From Qingshengfaniella alkalisoli (GTDB lineage Bacteria > Pseudomonadota > Alphaproteobacteria > Rhodobacterales > Rhodobacteraceae), in assembly GCF_007855645.1 (NCBI RefSeq), contig NZ_CP042262.1, forward strand, positions 310,001-374,000: a stretch of 64,000 nucleotides of DNA, in the 5' to 3' direction. Numbering within the stretch: position 1 is the stretch's first letter; every line of letters begins with the position of its first letter. The notes beneath the pieces were generated by a model that did not search any database, was not told the DNA's origin, and saw only the letters and a program-made list of their open reading frames with translations. Made by a program: the position numbers and the translations under genes. Below, one piece after another: positions 1 through 8,480 of the stretch.

Positions 1-1
1 C

Positions 2-532
2 CCGGTGGTGAAGGTCATCCACGAGGCGATCGGGATCCGGCACGGGTCCATCACCACGATCCATGACGTCACCAACACCCAGACCATCGTCGACCGGCCA
101 GCCAAGGATCTGCGGCGCGCGCGGTCGGCGCTGAACTCGCTGATTCCGACCACGACCGGCAGCGCCACGGCGATCACGCTGATCTATCCCGAGCTGACAG
201 GCCGGCTGAACGGTCACGCGGTGCGGGTGCCGCTGCTCAATGCCTCGATCACCGATTGCGTGTTCGAGGTCGAACGCGAAACCACCGTCGAAGAGGTCAA
301 CGCCCTGTTCAAGGCTGCCGCGGAGGGCCCGCTGAAGGACATCCTCGGCTACGAGGAACGCCCGTTGGTGTCAGCCGATTACACCAACGACACGCGGTCC
401 AGCATCGTCGATGCGCCCTCGACCATGGTCGTCAACGGCACGCAGGTGAAGATCTACGCCTGGTACGACAACGAGATGGGCTATGCTCATCGGCTGGTGG
501 ACGTGGCCCTGATGGTGGGGCAGTCCCTGTGA
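2..532 (+). CDS. Glyceraldehyde-3-phosphate dehydrogenase, arsJ-associated, C-terminal part
   Basis: Only about the last 176 residues are inside the window; the reading frame is open at the left edge. It matches the catalytic and C-terminal half of GAPDH (conserved runs around [30 protein letters not shown]). The cut falls just after the place where the catalytic cysteine normally sits, so that residue is not visible. The stop codon overlaps the GTG start of the next gene by four bases. That next gene is arsJ, and GAPDH-ArsJ pairs are known to detoxify arsenate: GAPDH makes 1-arseno-3-phosphoglycerate and ArsJ exports it. The dedicated arsenical role is inferred from this pairing. Confidence 0.9.
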   Translation, partial: PVVKVIHEAIGIRHGSITTIHDVTNTQTIVDRPAKDLRRARSALNSLIPTTTGSATAITLIYPELTGRLNGHAVRVPLLNASITDCVFEVERETTVEEVNALFKAAAEGPLKDILGYEERPLVSADYTNDTRSSIVDAPSTMVVNGTQVKIYAWYDNEMGYAHRLVDVALMVGQSL

Positions 533-1794
533 CCGGCCGCGCCCGAGGCCTGTCCGCTTATATCGCGGTGACCGCGGCCTACTGGGCCTTCATGCTGACC
601 GACGGTGCGCTGCGGATGCTGGTGCTTCTGCATTTCCACAGGCTGGGATTTTCCCCGGTGCAGCTGGCCTACCTGTTCGTGCTCTACGAGATCGCGGGGA
701 TGGTGACGAACCTTTCGGCGGGGTGGATCGCGGCGCGGTTCGGGCTGACCTCGACACTGTATGCGGGGCTTGCGATCCAGGTCGCGGCGCTGATCGCGCT
801 GTCGCAGCTCGATCCGGCCTGGACGCTGGGGGTGTCGGTGGCATTCGTCATGCTGGTGCAGGGCGCATCCGGCATCGCCAAGGACCTGGCCAAGATGTCG
901 TCGAAATCGGCGGTCAAGATCCTGGCGCCCACGGAAAGCGGAGGGTTGTTTCGCTGGGTGGCGGTGCTGACCGGATCGAAGAACGCGGTCAAGGGACTGG
1001 GCTTCCTGCTGGGCGCGGCGCTGCTGGCGACGCTGGGCTTTAGCTGGGCGGTCCTGGCGATGGCGGCGGCCTTGGCGGCGATCCTTCTGGCGGTGCTGGT
1101 GGCGATGCCCTCCGGCTTGCCCAAGGGCCGCAAGGGTACGAAGTTCTCCGAAGTCTTCTCGAAATCCGCGAAGGTCAACTGGCTGTCGGCGGCACGCGTG
1201 TTCCTGTTCGCGGCGCGCGACGTGTGGTTCGTGGTCGGCATCCCGATCTATTTCTATGCGGTGCTGTCGGACGGGACCGAGGCGGGCAACCGCGCCGCCT
1301 TCTTCATGATCGGGACGTTCATGGCGGTCTGGACCATCCTCTACGGCGCGGTCCAGGCCGGCGCGCCGCGGCTGCTGCGGGCCTCGACGCGGTCCGAGGC
1401 GGACCTGATCGGCGAGGCAAGGCGATGGGCCTGGCTTCTGTTCACCGTTCCGGCGGTCCTGACGCTGACGGCGCTGGTGTCCGCACAACCCACGGCCTGG
1501 CTGACGGCGGTGCTGATCGTCGGGCTACTGGCGTTCGGCGCGGTTTTCGCGGTGAACTCGTCGCTGCATTCCTACCTGATCCTCGCCTTCACCAAGTCCG
1601 AGCGCGTGACGATGGACGTGGGCTTCTACTACATGGCCAATGCCGGCGGGCGGCTGGCAGGAACAATTCTGTCAGGCCTGACCTACCAAGTGGGCGGGCT
1701 GCCTCTGATGCTTGCCACCGCGACCGCAATGGTCGCGTTCAGCGCGATGGCTGCAGGACGGTTGCGCGACGATATTAATCCAGCCCTGCCCTAG
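529..1794 (+). CDS. arsJ: Organoarsenical efflux MFS transporter ArsJ
   Basis: A 421-residue membrane protein with about 12 hydrophobic segments, the usual size for ArsJ. The GTG start at 529 sits in a GTGA overlap with the upstream GAPDH gene, so translation is probably coupled; an upstream extension of the frame only shadows GAPDH. It contains the MFS-like run [16 protein letters not shown] and an ArsJ-like segment [14 protein letters not shown]. ArsJ is known to export 1-arseno-3-phosphoglycerate, which breaks down outside the cell to arsenate. The rest of the ars operon, if present, lies left of the window. Confidence 0.88.
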   Translation: MTGRARGLSAYIAVTAAYWAFMLTDGALRMLVLLHFHRLGFSPVQLAYLFVLYEIAGMVTNLSAGWIAARFGLTSTLYAGLAIQVAALIALSQLDPAWTLGVSVAFVMLVQGASGIAKDLAKMSSKSAVKILAPTESGGLFRWVAVLTGSKNAVKGLGFLLGAALLATLGFSWAVLAMAAALAAILLAVLVAMPSGLPKGRKGTKFSEVFSKSAKVNWLSAARVFLFAARDVWFVVGIPIYFYAVLSDGTEAGNRAAFFMIGTFMAVWTILYGAVQAGAPRLLRASTRSEADLIGEARRWAWLLFTVPAVLTLTALVSAQPTAWLTAVLIVGLLAFGAVFAVNSSLHSYLILAFTKSERVTMDVGFYYMANAGGRLAGTILSGLTYQVGGLPLMLATATAMVAFSAMAAGRLRDDINPALP

Positions 1795-1850
1795 AATCTG
1801 CGTCTTGGTCGCCTGCGCGATGCACCAGTTTGCCGCTGCGAGCCCTTCGG

Positions 1851-2762
1851 TCAGAATCGGTCAACCGGTAGTTTAAGATAGTGACGCCCGTCGACCTCCG
1901 CGGCAGGAAGACGCCCGCCACGCAGATTGATCTGGAGCGCGGCTAGGATGCGGTCGGGCAATGCCAGTGTAGCGTCCCGGTCTTGGCGGCGCTTGATCCA
2001 GACATCGCGGTCAGAACCCGACTTGACGTGGGTATTTTCGGCGAGGTGCTGATCAACCGTTGCTTCCCAAGCTGGTTCGGAGCGGTCCGAGGTGCCGTAA
2101 TCATGGCCGACGAACAGCCGAGTGTCGCCGGGAAGGGCAAGGATTGCCTGTATCGAGTCCCACAGTTCCGCCGTATCGCCGCCCGGAAAATCCGAGCGCG
2201 AGGTGCCAACATCGGGCTGCATCAGCGTATCATGGGTGAAGGCCGCGTCGCCGCAGACATAGCTGATCGAGCCCAGCGTGTGGCCCGGTGAAAGCATCAC
2301 CCGCATCTCCAAATTGCCCACTGCGAAGGTCTCACCTTCAGCGAACAGCCGATCAAAATCGGCGTCGGGATCGAAGGCATCTGGCAGGTTATAGATACCG
2401 GCCCAGATTCTGGCGATGTCGCGCACCTTTTCACCGATGGCATTCGGCGCGCCAGTGCGTTCCTTCAGATGTGCCGACGCCATGACATGGTCCGCATGCG
2501 GATGTGTGTCGAGTACCCATTCCACCGTCAGGCCGTTTTCGCGCACGAGGTCCAGGACCTGATCCATGCTTTCGGTTGAGAAGCGATAGTGCTTCGGATC
2601 GAAGTTCCAGACGATGTCGATCAGGGCTGCCTTCTTCGTTTCCGGATCGGCGCATATATATTGAATCGATCCCGTATCGGGTTCGTAAACCCCCCAGACA
2701 TCGGGACTGCCTGCACCGCGCGAGGGCGAGTGGCGGACAACGCGTTCATTCAGCTTGCTCAT
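1851..2762 (-). CDS. blh: MBL-fold persulfide dioxygenase-like hydrolase (Blh)
   Basis: A 303-residue metallo-beta-lactamase-fold protein. It has the THPHADH metal motif at residues 86-92, a further ligand His in SPGHTLGS (about 161), Asp in THDTL (about 178) and His in VGHDYG (about 220), as in ETHE1/Blh persulfide dioxygenases. It is the last gene of a three-gene minus-strand operon behind two YeeE/YedE transporters; the previous stop and this ATG share one base. In Agrobacterium and Xylella the same set (bigR, blh, pmpA/B) is known to respond to hydrogen sulfide and oxidise persulfide to sulfite. The sulfide role here follows from family and context. Confidence 0.85.
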   Translation of the reverse strand: MSKLNERVVRHSPSRGAGSPDVWGVYEPDTGSIQYICADPETKKAALIDIVWNFDPKHYRFSTESMDQVLDLVRENGLTVEWVLDTHPHADHVMASAHLKERTGAPNAIGEKVRDIARIWAGIYNLPDAFDPDADFDRLFAEGETFAVGNLEMRVMLSPGHTLGSISYVCGDAAFTHDTLMQPDVGTSRSDFPGGDTAELWDSIQAILALPGDTRLFVGHDYGTSDRSEPAWEATVDQHLAENTHVKSGSDRDVWIKRRQDRDATLALPDRILAALQINLRGGRLPAAEVDGRHYLKLPVDRF

Positions 2763-3199
2763 CGGACAATTCCTTTCGATGCCAGGATGCTCAGATTCTT
2801 GCCATACGAGCCCAGCCAGAGGCCGACCAACATCATTGGCAGGAAAACGAGAATCCCCGATGACAACAGCGGCAGCGCCGTCCAGGCGGGACCGGGGCAG
2901 AAGCCGCCGATCCCCCAGCCGATTCCGAACAGGGCAGCGCCAACGATCAGCGGACGGTCGACTGACCTGTCGCAGGGTAAATCAAACCGAGCTGAAAGGA
3001 GTGGCCTACCACGCTGCCAGGCCAGACGGTAACCGAGATAGGTAACCAACATTGCACCCCCCATGACGAAGGCGAGGCTCGGATCCCAAGCTCCGGCAAG
3101 GTCAAGAAAGTTCAGCACCTTGGCAGGGTTCGACATCCCCGAGATCACGAGCCCCAGGCCGAAGATGAGGCCACTGACAAATCCAAGAAAATTGCGCAT
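2759..3199 (-). CDS. pmpB: YeeE/YedE family sulfur transporter, second half-size subunit
   Basis: A 146-residue integral membrane protein with four or so hydrophobic segments and the YeeE/YedE signature GGFCPGPAW near residue 105, holding the cysteine thought to handle thiosulfate-like sulfur. The start at 3199 is chosen because its ATG shares a base with the preceding stop (TGATG) and opens directly into a membrane segment; a longer frame upstream overlaps pmpA. It is the middle gene of pmpA-pmpB-blh. The pair of half-size proteins probably works like a single full-size YeeE. Confidence 0.82.
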   Translation of the reverse strand: MRNFLGFVSGLIFGLGLVISGMSNPAKVLNFLDLAGAWDPSLAFVMGGAMLVTYLGYRLAWQRGRPLLSARFDLPCDRSVDRPLIVGAALFGIGWGIGGFCPGPAWTALPLLSSGILVFLPMMLVGLWLGSYGKNLSILASKGIVR

Positions 3200-3657
3200 C
3201 AGAAGCCTCCCAAGACATGACGAAGGACGAAAACCGTGGCTATGCCGCTGGCCATGAAGGTCAGGACCGCAGCCAACGAACGGGACGACAGACGCGCCAA
3301 CCCGCAGACACCGTGCCCGGAGGTACATCCGGAACCAATCCCGGTGCCGAGGCCGACGAGAAAACCTGCCAGGGCCATGCCCACCAGGTTGTCCGAGACG
3401 GTTTGCTGGACCGTGCCTCCGATCAGCGCGTAGACCAGTGGCGCGGCGACTAGCCCTGCCAAGAAGGCAATGCGCCAGTTGCGGTCGCTCGGTGCGCGGC
3501 CCATGGGCACCACCGCGCCAAGGGCGCCGTTGGTGATGCCAGCGATCCCGGCGATCTTGCCAAAAAGCGCCATCACCATGACTGCACTAAGCCCGATCAG
3601 CGCTCCGCCTGTCAGCGACGCCCAGGGTGTGAATTCTGTGACGATAGTTGGACCCAT
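3199..3657 (-). CDS. pmpA: YeeE/YedE family sulfur transporter, first half-size subunit
   Basis: A 152-residue membrane protein with the characteristic cysteine-rich run GSGCTSGHGVCGLARLS near residues 108-124. YeeE/YedE proteins are known to carry thiosulfate or related sulfur compounds through conserved cysteines. It is the first gene of the minus-strand operon, divergent from the ArsR-type regulator at 3750 with about 90 bases between them, the usual arrangement for BigR-controlled sulfide operons. Confidence 0.82.
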   Translation of the reverse strand: MGPTIVTEFTPWASLTGGALIGLSAVMVMALFGKIAGIAGITNGALGAVVPMGRAPSDRNWRIAFLAGLVAAPLVYALIGGTVQQTVSDNLVGMALAGFLVGLGTGIGSGCTSGHGVCGLARLSSRSLAAVLTFMASGIATVFVLRHVLGGF

Positions 3658-3749
3658 ATCTGGACTCCTGAGATTGGGGCGGGCGTCTTGTCTTCACCCA
3701 GCTCGCGGGTTATATATGATGCATAGCTAAATAAGGCAATACTAATATA
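3658..3749. promoter_or_regulatory. Divergent control region between pmpA and bigR
   Basis: This 92-base gap separates two divergent genes and becomes clearly AT-rich from about 3709 onward, unlike the GC-rich surroundings. BigR is known to bind AT-rich palindromes overlapping its own promoter, so its operator is expected here. I could not define a clean palindrome by eye; the assignment rests on position and composition. Confidence 0.45.
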
Positions 3750-4070
3750 ATGAAGAAGAATATTTCGGATTTGCGCGTCGCCGCACTCGAGGAGCGGGCC
3801 GAGTATGTGGCCGAGCGCTTGTCGCTGGTCGCAAACCCGAAACGGCTGTTGATTCTGTGTGAACTGGTCAACGGCGAGATGTCTGTCAGTGCGCTCCAAA
3901 GTCAAATAGGCTTGAGCCAGTCCGCGCTTAGCCAACATCTCGCACGGCTCCGCGAGGCAGGCATGCTGGCAACTCGGCGTGAGGCACAAATGATCTACTA
4001 CAGCATCGCCGACCCGGAACTTGAGGTGCTCATGGCAGCGCTCTATGACGCCTTCTGCCGGGAAACGTGA
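3750..4070 (+). CDS. bigR: ArsR-family sulfide/persulfide-responsive repressor (BigR-like)
   Basis: A 106-residue winged-helix protein of ArsR/SmtB type: the recognition helix region reads SQSALSQHLARLREAGML. Two cysteines sit at residues 37 (ILCEL) and 103 (AFCRE), matching the pair that forms a disulfide or polysulfide bridge in BigR. It lacks the metal-binding CVC motif of ArsR proteins. It diverges from pmpA-pmpB-blh, the operon it should repress until sulfide or persulfide accumulates. YgaV/SqrR-type redox sensing is the nearest alternative description. Confidence 0.85.
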   Translation: MKKNISDLRVAALEERAEYVAERLSLVANPKRLLILCELVNGEMSVSALQSQIGLSQSALSQHLARLREAGMLATRREAQMIYYSIADPELEVLMAALYDAFCRET

Positions 4071-4328
4071 CAAACGGAATATTCAACACCAGAAAAGGTA
4101 CAGATCAGCTTCGGGTGAAAGCGTGTATTTTACAGCGCAGAGCAATCTTCAAAACAATCTTCGCGCGGCCGTCTTAGCCCAAGTGGTAAATACGGCGCGG
4201 CAAGTGCAGCGCCGATATTGCGCAGCTGCACCGCGGCAGGCCAGTTCGAAGCCCCTTGTCCCAATTCACGAGATCGCAGCGAGCGATCAATATGACGTGC
4301 CTCATCCACGGCAATGTCGTCCTTGCAT

Positions 4329-4739
4329 TCATCGTTTGCCGACTCGAGCCGAACGGGATGCAAACTGCATGAGCCGCTTGAACTTTGGACAGTCCATATG
4401 CGTCTCCGCTGGGCAATCGGCCACATGTCGAAGCGCATCGCGCAATCGCGTGAGATCACGGATCTGTTCGTCAAGCGCATCGGCGCGCAGGTGCAGTTCG
4501 CCGCGCGGCAACTGCGGGGTTCCGTCCTTTGCGAACATCGTCTTGATATCTTCCAGCGAAAACCCAGCCATCTTGCCCAGCAAGATCAGGGCAAGCTGCG
4601 TCACCACCGGCGGGTCGAACTGCCGCCTGAGGCCGTTCCGCGCGACTGACTGTATCAGCCCGATTTCCTCGTAATAGCGCAGCGTCGAAGGAGGAACGCC
4701 ACTTCGCCGCGACAATTCCCCTATATCGATAAGTTTCAT
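4329..4739 (-). CDS. MerR-family transcriptional regulator
   Basis: A 136-residue protein with an N-terminal MerR helix-turn-helix (MKLIDIGELSRRSGVPPSTLRYYEEIGLI) followed by a dimerisation helix. The C-terminal end carries two cysteines (DCPAETHMDCP, about residues 110-119), a possible effector or metal site, but not the SoxR iron-sulfur cluster pattern. The start at 4739 is preferred because the family always opens this way; an upstream in-frame ATG would lie inside the operator. It diverges from the MFS gene at 4808, its likely target. Confidence 0.85.
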   Translation of the reverse strand: MKLIDIGELSRRSGVPPSTLRYYEEIGLIQSVARNGLRRQFDPPVVTQLALILLGKMAGFSLEDIKTMFAKDGTPQLPRGELHLRADALDEQIRDLTRLRDALRHVADCPAETHMDCPKFKRLMQFASRSARVGKR

Positions 4740-4741
4740 GG

Positions 4742-4772
4742 TTGACCTCAAGTTGACTTGAATTGGCAAGAT
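4742..4772 (+). promoter_or_regulatory. MerR-type promoter with 19-base spacer and palindromic operator
   Basis: TTGACC at 4742-4747 (a -35) and CAAGAT at 4767-4772 (a weak -10) are 19 bases apart, the over-long spacing typical of MerR-controlled promoters. The palindrome TCAAGT-TG-ACTTGA at 4748-4761 fills the spacer, much as in the SoxR-bound soxS promoter. It points toward the MFS gene. Activation by the adjacent MerR protein is inferred. Confidence 0.65.
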
Positions 4773-4807
4773 AGGCGCTCACTGGCAATCAAGGCAAGAG
4801 AACAGAC

Positions 4808-6226
4808 ATGATCAACACGCCAAGAGCCCGCACACCCCTTCCCATCCTGATTACCCTTGCCGCCGCAACACTGACCGCTTCCTTGGGGATCAGTGTCGCC
4901 TCAGTCCTGCTTCCGACTCTGACCCGCAGCTTCTCGGCGACGGTTTCAGACGTGCAATGGGTCATGCTGGCCTATCTCATGTCGACTACCGTCGCCATCG
5001 TCTCGGCGGGACGGTTGGGCGACCTTTTCGGTCATCGCCGGGTACTGAACCTTGGCCTTTTCGTCTTCGCTGCTGCCTCGGCCCTGAGCGCGGTGGCGCC
5101 GGGCCTTGGTCTGCTGGTCACCGGACGGTCTTTGCAGGGGCTTGCCGGGGCAATCCTGATCGCACTGCCTATGTCGCTTGCGCGTGACCTTGTCCCCGAA
5201 GAGCGGATGGGCACGGCAATGGGACTGCTCGGCACGACCTCCGCCGCCGGAACCGCGCTTGGGCCCTCCCTCGGCGGGATGCTGTTGACATGGGGCGATT
5301 GGCGGGTGGCTTTCTGGCTCCTCACGGGTCTTGCGACTGTAACGCTGATCTTGTCGATTACGTCGATCCCCCGGGTTTCGGTGCAGGGCAGGGCATCCTT
5401 CAGGGATCTGGATTGCCCGGGGACCTGCCTGCTGGTGGTCGCGATCGCGGCCTATGCCCTCGCAACCAACGGTGGGGGCACCGCAGTTCCGGTACCGCAG
5501 GCCGGGTTGATCTTCAGCGCCTTGGTCGCAATCACCCTTTTCGTGTTTGTCGAGGCCCGTGTAGCGACGCCACTCGTACCGATTACGTTGCTGAGTCACC
5601 GTACGACAGGCATCGCGTTCATCATGAACCTGCTGGTCGGCACCGTCATGATGTCGACACTGGTTGTCGGCCCATTCTTCCTGGCCTTTTCATTGGGGCT
5701 GAATGAGGCGCGCATCGGAGTGGTTCTGGCGGTTGGGCCGTTGGTTGGGGCGTTCTTTGGCATTCCCGCAGGTCGCCTGACGGATCGCTTTGGCGCGAGG
5801 CGCGTGATGGTCGTCGGTCTGACGCAAACCATGTTTGGATTGCTATGTCTGGCCTACTTGCCACTATACTTAGGCGTTGGCGGGTATGTAATCGCGTTGA
5901 TCTTGCTGACGCCGGCCTTTCAATTGTTCCTCGCGGCCATCAATACCGCCGTTCTGGCCGATGCTTCGAAGGAACAGCGTGGTCGGCTTGCTGGTTTGCT
6001 CGGCCTCTCGCGCAACCTTGGCTTAATGACAGGGGCCTCCGTCATGCCCAGCTTGTTCGTGGCTATTCTAGGCAAGGCAGATGCCGCGCAGGCACGCCCT
6101 GCGGATGTTGCTCATGCGTTTTCCATGACCTTCGCGACCGCGGCGGGTCTGGCGCTGGTTGCAGTGGGATTGGCGGTCTACAGCCATGCAGGACGCTTTC
6201 GCGAAGCACCTGATCCAGCCGAATAA
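4808..6226 (+). CDS. MFS drug-type transporter, DHA2 (14-helix) family
   Basis: A 472-residue membrane protein with about 14 hydrophobic segments. The N-terminal half holds the MFS motif A region GRLGDLFGHRRVL (residues about 68-80) and the motif C-like run GTALGPSLGGML, both typical of proton-driven DHA2 exporters such as EmrB/QacA. A second motif A copy, GRLTDRFGARRV, lies near residue 324. It sits alone behind a MerR-type promoter, so it is probably an inducible exporter. The substrate cannot be told from sequence. Confidence 0.83.
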   Translation: MINTPRARTPLPILITLAAATLTASLGISVASVLLPTLTRSFSATVSDVQWVMLAYLMSTTVAIVSAGRLGDLFGHRRVLNLGLFVFAAASALSAVAPGLGLLVTGRSLQGLAGAILIALPMSLARDLVPEERMGTAMGLLGTTSAAGTALGPSLGGMLLTWGDWRVAFWLLTGLATVTLILSITSIPRVSVQGRASFRDLDCPGTCLLVVAIAAYALATNGGGTAVPVPQAGLIFSALVAITLFVFVEARVATPLVPITLLSHRTTGIAFIMNLLVGTVMMSTLVVGPFFLAFSLGLNEARIGVVLAVGPLVGAFFGIPAGRLTDRFGARRVMVVGLTQTMFGLLCLAYLPLYLGVGGYVIALILLTPAFQLFLAAINTAVLADASKEQRGRLAGLLGLSRNLGLMTGASVMPSLFVAILGKADAAQARPADVAHAFSMTFATAAGLALVAVGLAVYSHAGRFREAPDPAE

Positions 6227-6304
6227 CGAAGCCGAGATCGATCCACCATGGCGCTTTACATATAACTTGCACCGCAACGGATGGCAGTAGTTGCGCAGAT
6301 ATGT

Positions 6305-7477
6305 TTACTGATCCGCGCCTACGGCTCCCAACAAGTCCCGCGCGATGCGTTCAAAAATGGCTCCGCCGATAGGGATCAGGTCATCGGGAAAGTCGTAATC
6401 CGGATTGTGCAGGGAAGCATGATCTTCGCCCGATCCCAGACAAAGCATGGCGGCTTTCGCGCCCCATCCAAACACGCCGAAATCTTCTGACGCGCGCATG
6501 GGAAGGTTTTCCTGACCGTGCGGCACACCAATCGCGTCCAGCGCCCTTGTTGCAACCCCGTAGGCCTCCGGATCATTCACAGAAGCTGCAAAGCGATCGT
6601 GGATTTCGAATGCCACCCCCAGCCCAAATTCTCCTGCCACGGAAGAGGCAAGGCCTCGTGCCGACATTTCGAGGCTTTCCATACTTTCATCACCTGCTGT
6701 GCGCAGGGTGGCGAAAAGTTCTGCTTCGCCGGGGGCGATGCCGAAAGTCGGTTCCCCCAAATTAGCGTGGGTTATGGTCACCAGGCGAAAGTCATCGTTT
6801 CTTGGGCCACCTTCCCCTTGGCCGAGAGCGCCCAGAGCAGGGATCAACTTGGCAACCGCCAGCGCCGGTGAAACACCATCCTGCGGATCGGCAGCATGAG
6901 CTGTCTTGCCGCTGAGCTTGATCTTCAACCCCAGTGAAGCACAATTCATCAGCCCAACACGGGTCGAGACGAAACCAAGCGGACTCCCGGGTTTGTTGTG
7001 GATCGCGAAGGCCCAATCTGCCTTGATTTCGTGATAGGCCGGATCGGTGACGACCGCTCTCGCGCCGCTTCCGTCTTCTTCTGCGGGTTGGAACATCAGA
7101 ACGGCACGACCGCGTCCGACCGTCTGGCGCGAAAGCATACGCCCCAAGGCAAGCAACATTGTCATATGGCCATCATGGCCGCAGACGTGGCTTGTTCCCG
7201 CGATCTCGGACGACCATCCGATGACATCGTTACGTTCTTCGATCGGGAGTGCGTCAAGTTCAGCACGAAAGAGAACAGTCGGGCCGTCCTTGCCGCTGTC
7301 AAATATGGCAGCCACACCGTGACCACCCAATCCGGTCAGTATACGCGTGGGAGACATCGGTTTCAGCGCAGTGACGATCATTTTTGCGGTTCCGGTTTCT
7401 TCACCAGACACCTCCGGGCGACGGTGAAGAGCTCGGCGAAATGCTGTCAGCTCGATCAAGTCACTATTTGTCAGCAT
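6305..7477 (-). CDS. M20-family amidohydrolase (hippurate hydrolase/aminoacylase-like)
   Basis: A 390-residue M20D-type amidohydrolase. Metal-binding features are visible: CGHDGHM (about residues 98-104), FQPAEED (about 130), a His in the lid segment GKTAHAADP, and the C-terminal LHNPDYDFPDD. Such enzymes split N-acyl amino acids, hippurate or similar amides. It stands alone, upstream in orientation of degraded amidohydrolase DNA, and points away from the MFS gene. Exact substrate unknown. Confidence 0.85.
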   Translation of the reverse strand: MLTNSDLIELTAFRRALHRRPEVSGEETGTAKMIVTALKPMSPTRILTGLGGHGVAAIFDSGKDGPTVLFRAELDALPIEERNDVIGWSSEIAGTSHVCGHDGHMTMLLALGRMLSRQTVGRGRAVLMFQPAEEDGSGARAVVTDPAYHEIKADWAFAIHNKPGSPLGFVSTRVGLMNCASLGLKIKLSGKTAHAADPQDGVSPALAVAKLIPALGALGQGEGGPRNDDFRLVTITHANLGEPTFGIAPGEAELFATLRTAGDESMESLEMSARGLASSVAGEFGLGVAFEIHDRFAASVNDPEAYGVATRALDAIGVPHGQENLPMRASEDFGVFGWGAKAAMLCLGSGEDHASLHNPDYDFPDDLIPIGGAIFERIARDLLGAVGADQ

Positions 7478-7616
7478 TCTTTACTCTGCTTCCGAATTCC
7501 GCCCCGCCAATTGCACGATTACCGAAACATCGCGGGCAACAATAGCCCAACCCTTCACAACAAATTGCAACCATCGCGTCATAATGATCCGACATCAGCG
7601 CAAGTGCTGCGAAAGC

Positions 7617-7859
7617 CTATTTTGTTCGCCGACCTTCGATCACCCGCAGGAAATCCCGTAGCCGAACAAAACATTCTCGGTCAAGGTAACATGTTCCGCA
7701 CGACAGATAGGCGCCCCTGGGTGCGTCTTCGGCCAAGGACCCGTCACGACAAAGCAATACGCCGCGCAGGTACGTGCTCACCGGCCAACCCTTGACCTCC
7801 ATACCTTCATAGGGTGTGTAATCGGCCCCGAGGTGCAGATCCGCCTGCCGGATCGTGCG
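7617..7859 (-). pseudogene. C-terminal remnant of a dihydropyrimidinase/hydantoinase
   Basis: The stretch RTIRQADLHLGADYTPYEG followed by MEVKGWPVSTYLRG and VLLCRDG matches the C-terminal end of dihydropyrimidinase/D-hydantoinase (typically DY-PYEG-EV-GWPV-LLRG). Only about 80 residues remain; the catalytic barrel is missing. The same open frame continues at its N-terminal side into a piece of IS3 transposase, so the present 120-codon frame (7617-7979) is a chance fusion of two wrecks. Together with the nearby 8-oxoguanine-deaminase-like gene it hints at a former nucleobase-degradation cluster. Confidence 0.55.
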
Positions 7860-8121
7860 GAGGGCAGACCTCAGGTCATAGGGAGGCTCTGTAGGGTCAA
7901 TGTTCAGCCCGTGCTTCTTCCATTGCTCGATCAGGATTTGAGACGCACGCAGGCTGTAGAATGTCCGGACCTTGTCCACCCGTTGAAACTTCGCGACATC
8001 CGTTTTCTCTGGGCGAACCGGGCTCGATGTATGCGGCCTTTGTGCTCATGGCAGCAACCCGGTCCCGGACTGCCCATGAAACGCATTCTGGGCCGTCGCA
8101 CGTCGGAAACCAGCGCTGCAA
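7860..8121 (-). mobile_element. Degraded IS3-family transposase (orfB C-terminal part)
   Basis: Fragments of the IS3 orfB integrase domain are spread over three frames: DGPECVSWAVRDRVAAMS then AAYIEPGSPRENG in one frame, a RSFNG piece in another, and FYSLRASQILIEQWKKH in a third. Together they follow the standard order (NGPEFV, AYIEPGSPWENGY, ESFNG, FYSLREAQ-IEQWR-HYN). At least two frameshifts and missing N-terminal and DNA-binding parts make it non-functional. No terminal inverted repeats were located. Confidence 0.72.
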
Positions 8122-8480
8122 ACCCTATGATGTCAGGCGGTGCGCTGGTCGTCGTCTCCGGCGACTCGGATCGCACGGCACCCGGCCATAATAGTCCACG
8201 GCCGCGCCGCCTTGCGACGTCCCATTGGGTTTCGCATAACGGCCCAACATCGGCCTCAACCCGCCAAATGGCTGCGTTGGCCCGGGAATTGTCGCGGGTG
8301 GGCGCCACCTGACAAAGTTGGTCACATGGCGTATCGCGCGGACCGACGTTTCCATCGATTGGTCGACTTTGCTGTTGACGCCTGGGCGCGGGGTCCAATA
8401 CGAACGCATTCGCCGGTTCTTGCCCGTTTTCCACCGGCGTGACACATTCCCATGAGACGGCTTGCTGAGGAATGTGATTT
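8122..8480. other. Gap of about 360 bases without a recognised gene
   Basis: Between the IS3 remnant and the 8-oxoguanine-deaminase-like gene there are minus-strand open frames (for example 8125-8445) with no recognisable family and no clear ribosome binding site. It may be further decayed DNA belonging to the same graveyard. The only support seen for the downstream gene is a GAGGA at about 8465. Confidence 0.4.

Noticed and set aside
487-1488. Long minus-strand open frame opposite arsJ
   Set aside because: It is Arg/Gln/His-rich shadow coding caused by high GC on the opposite strand of a clear MFS gene; no family resemblance.
4080-4328. Minus-strand frame after the MerR gene (contains a run reading DIAVDEARHIDRSLRSRELG)
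   Set aside because: The composition looks protein-like, but it has no start in this gap and no family that I recognise, so it is left as possible remnant DNA.
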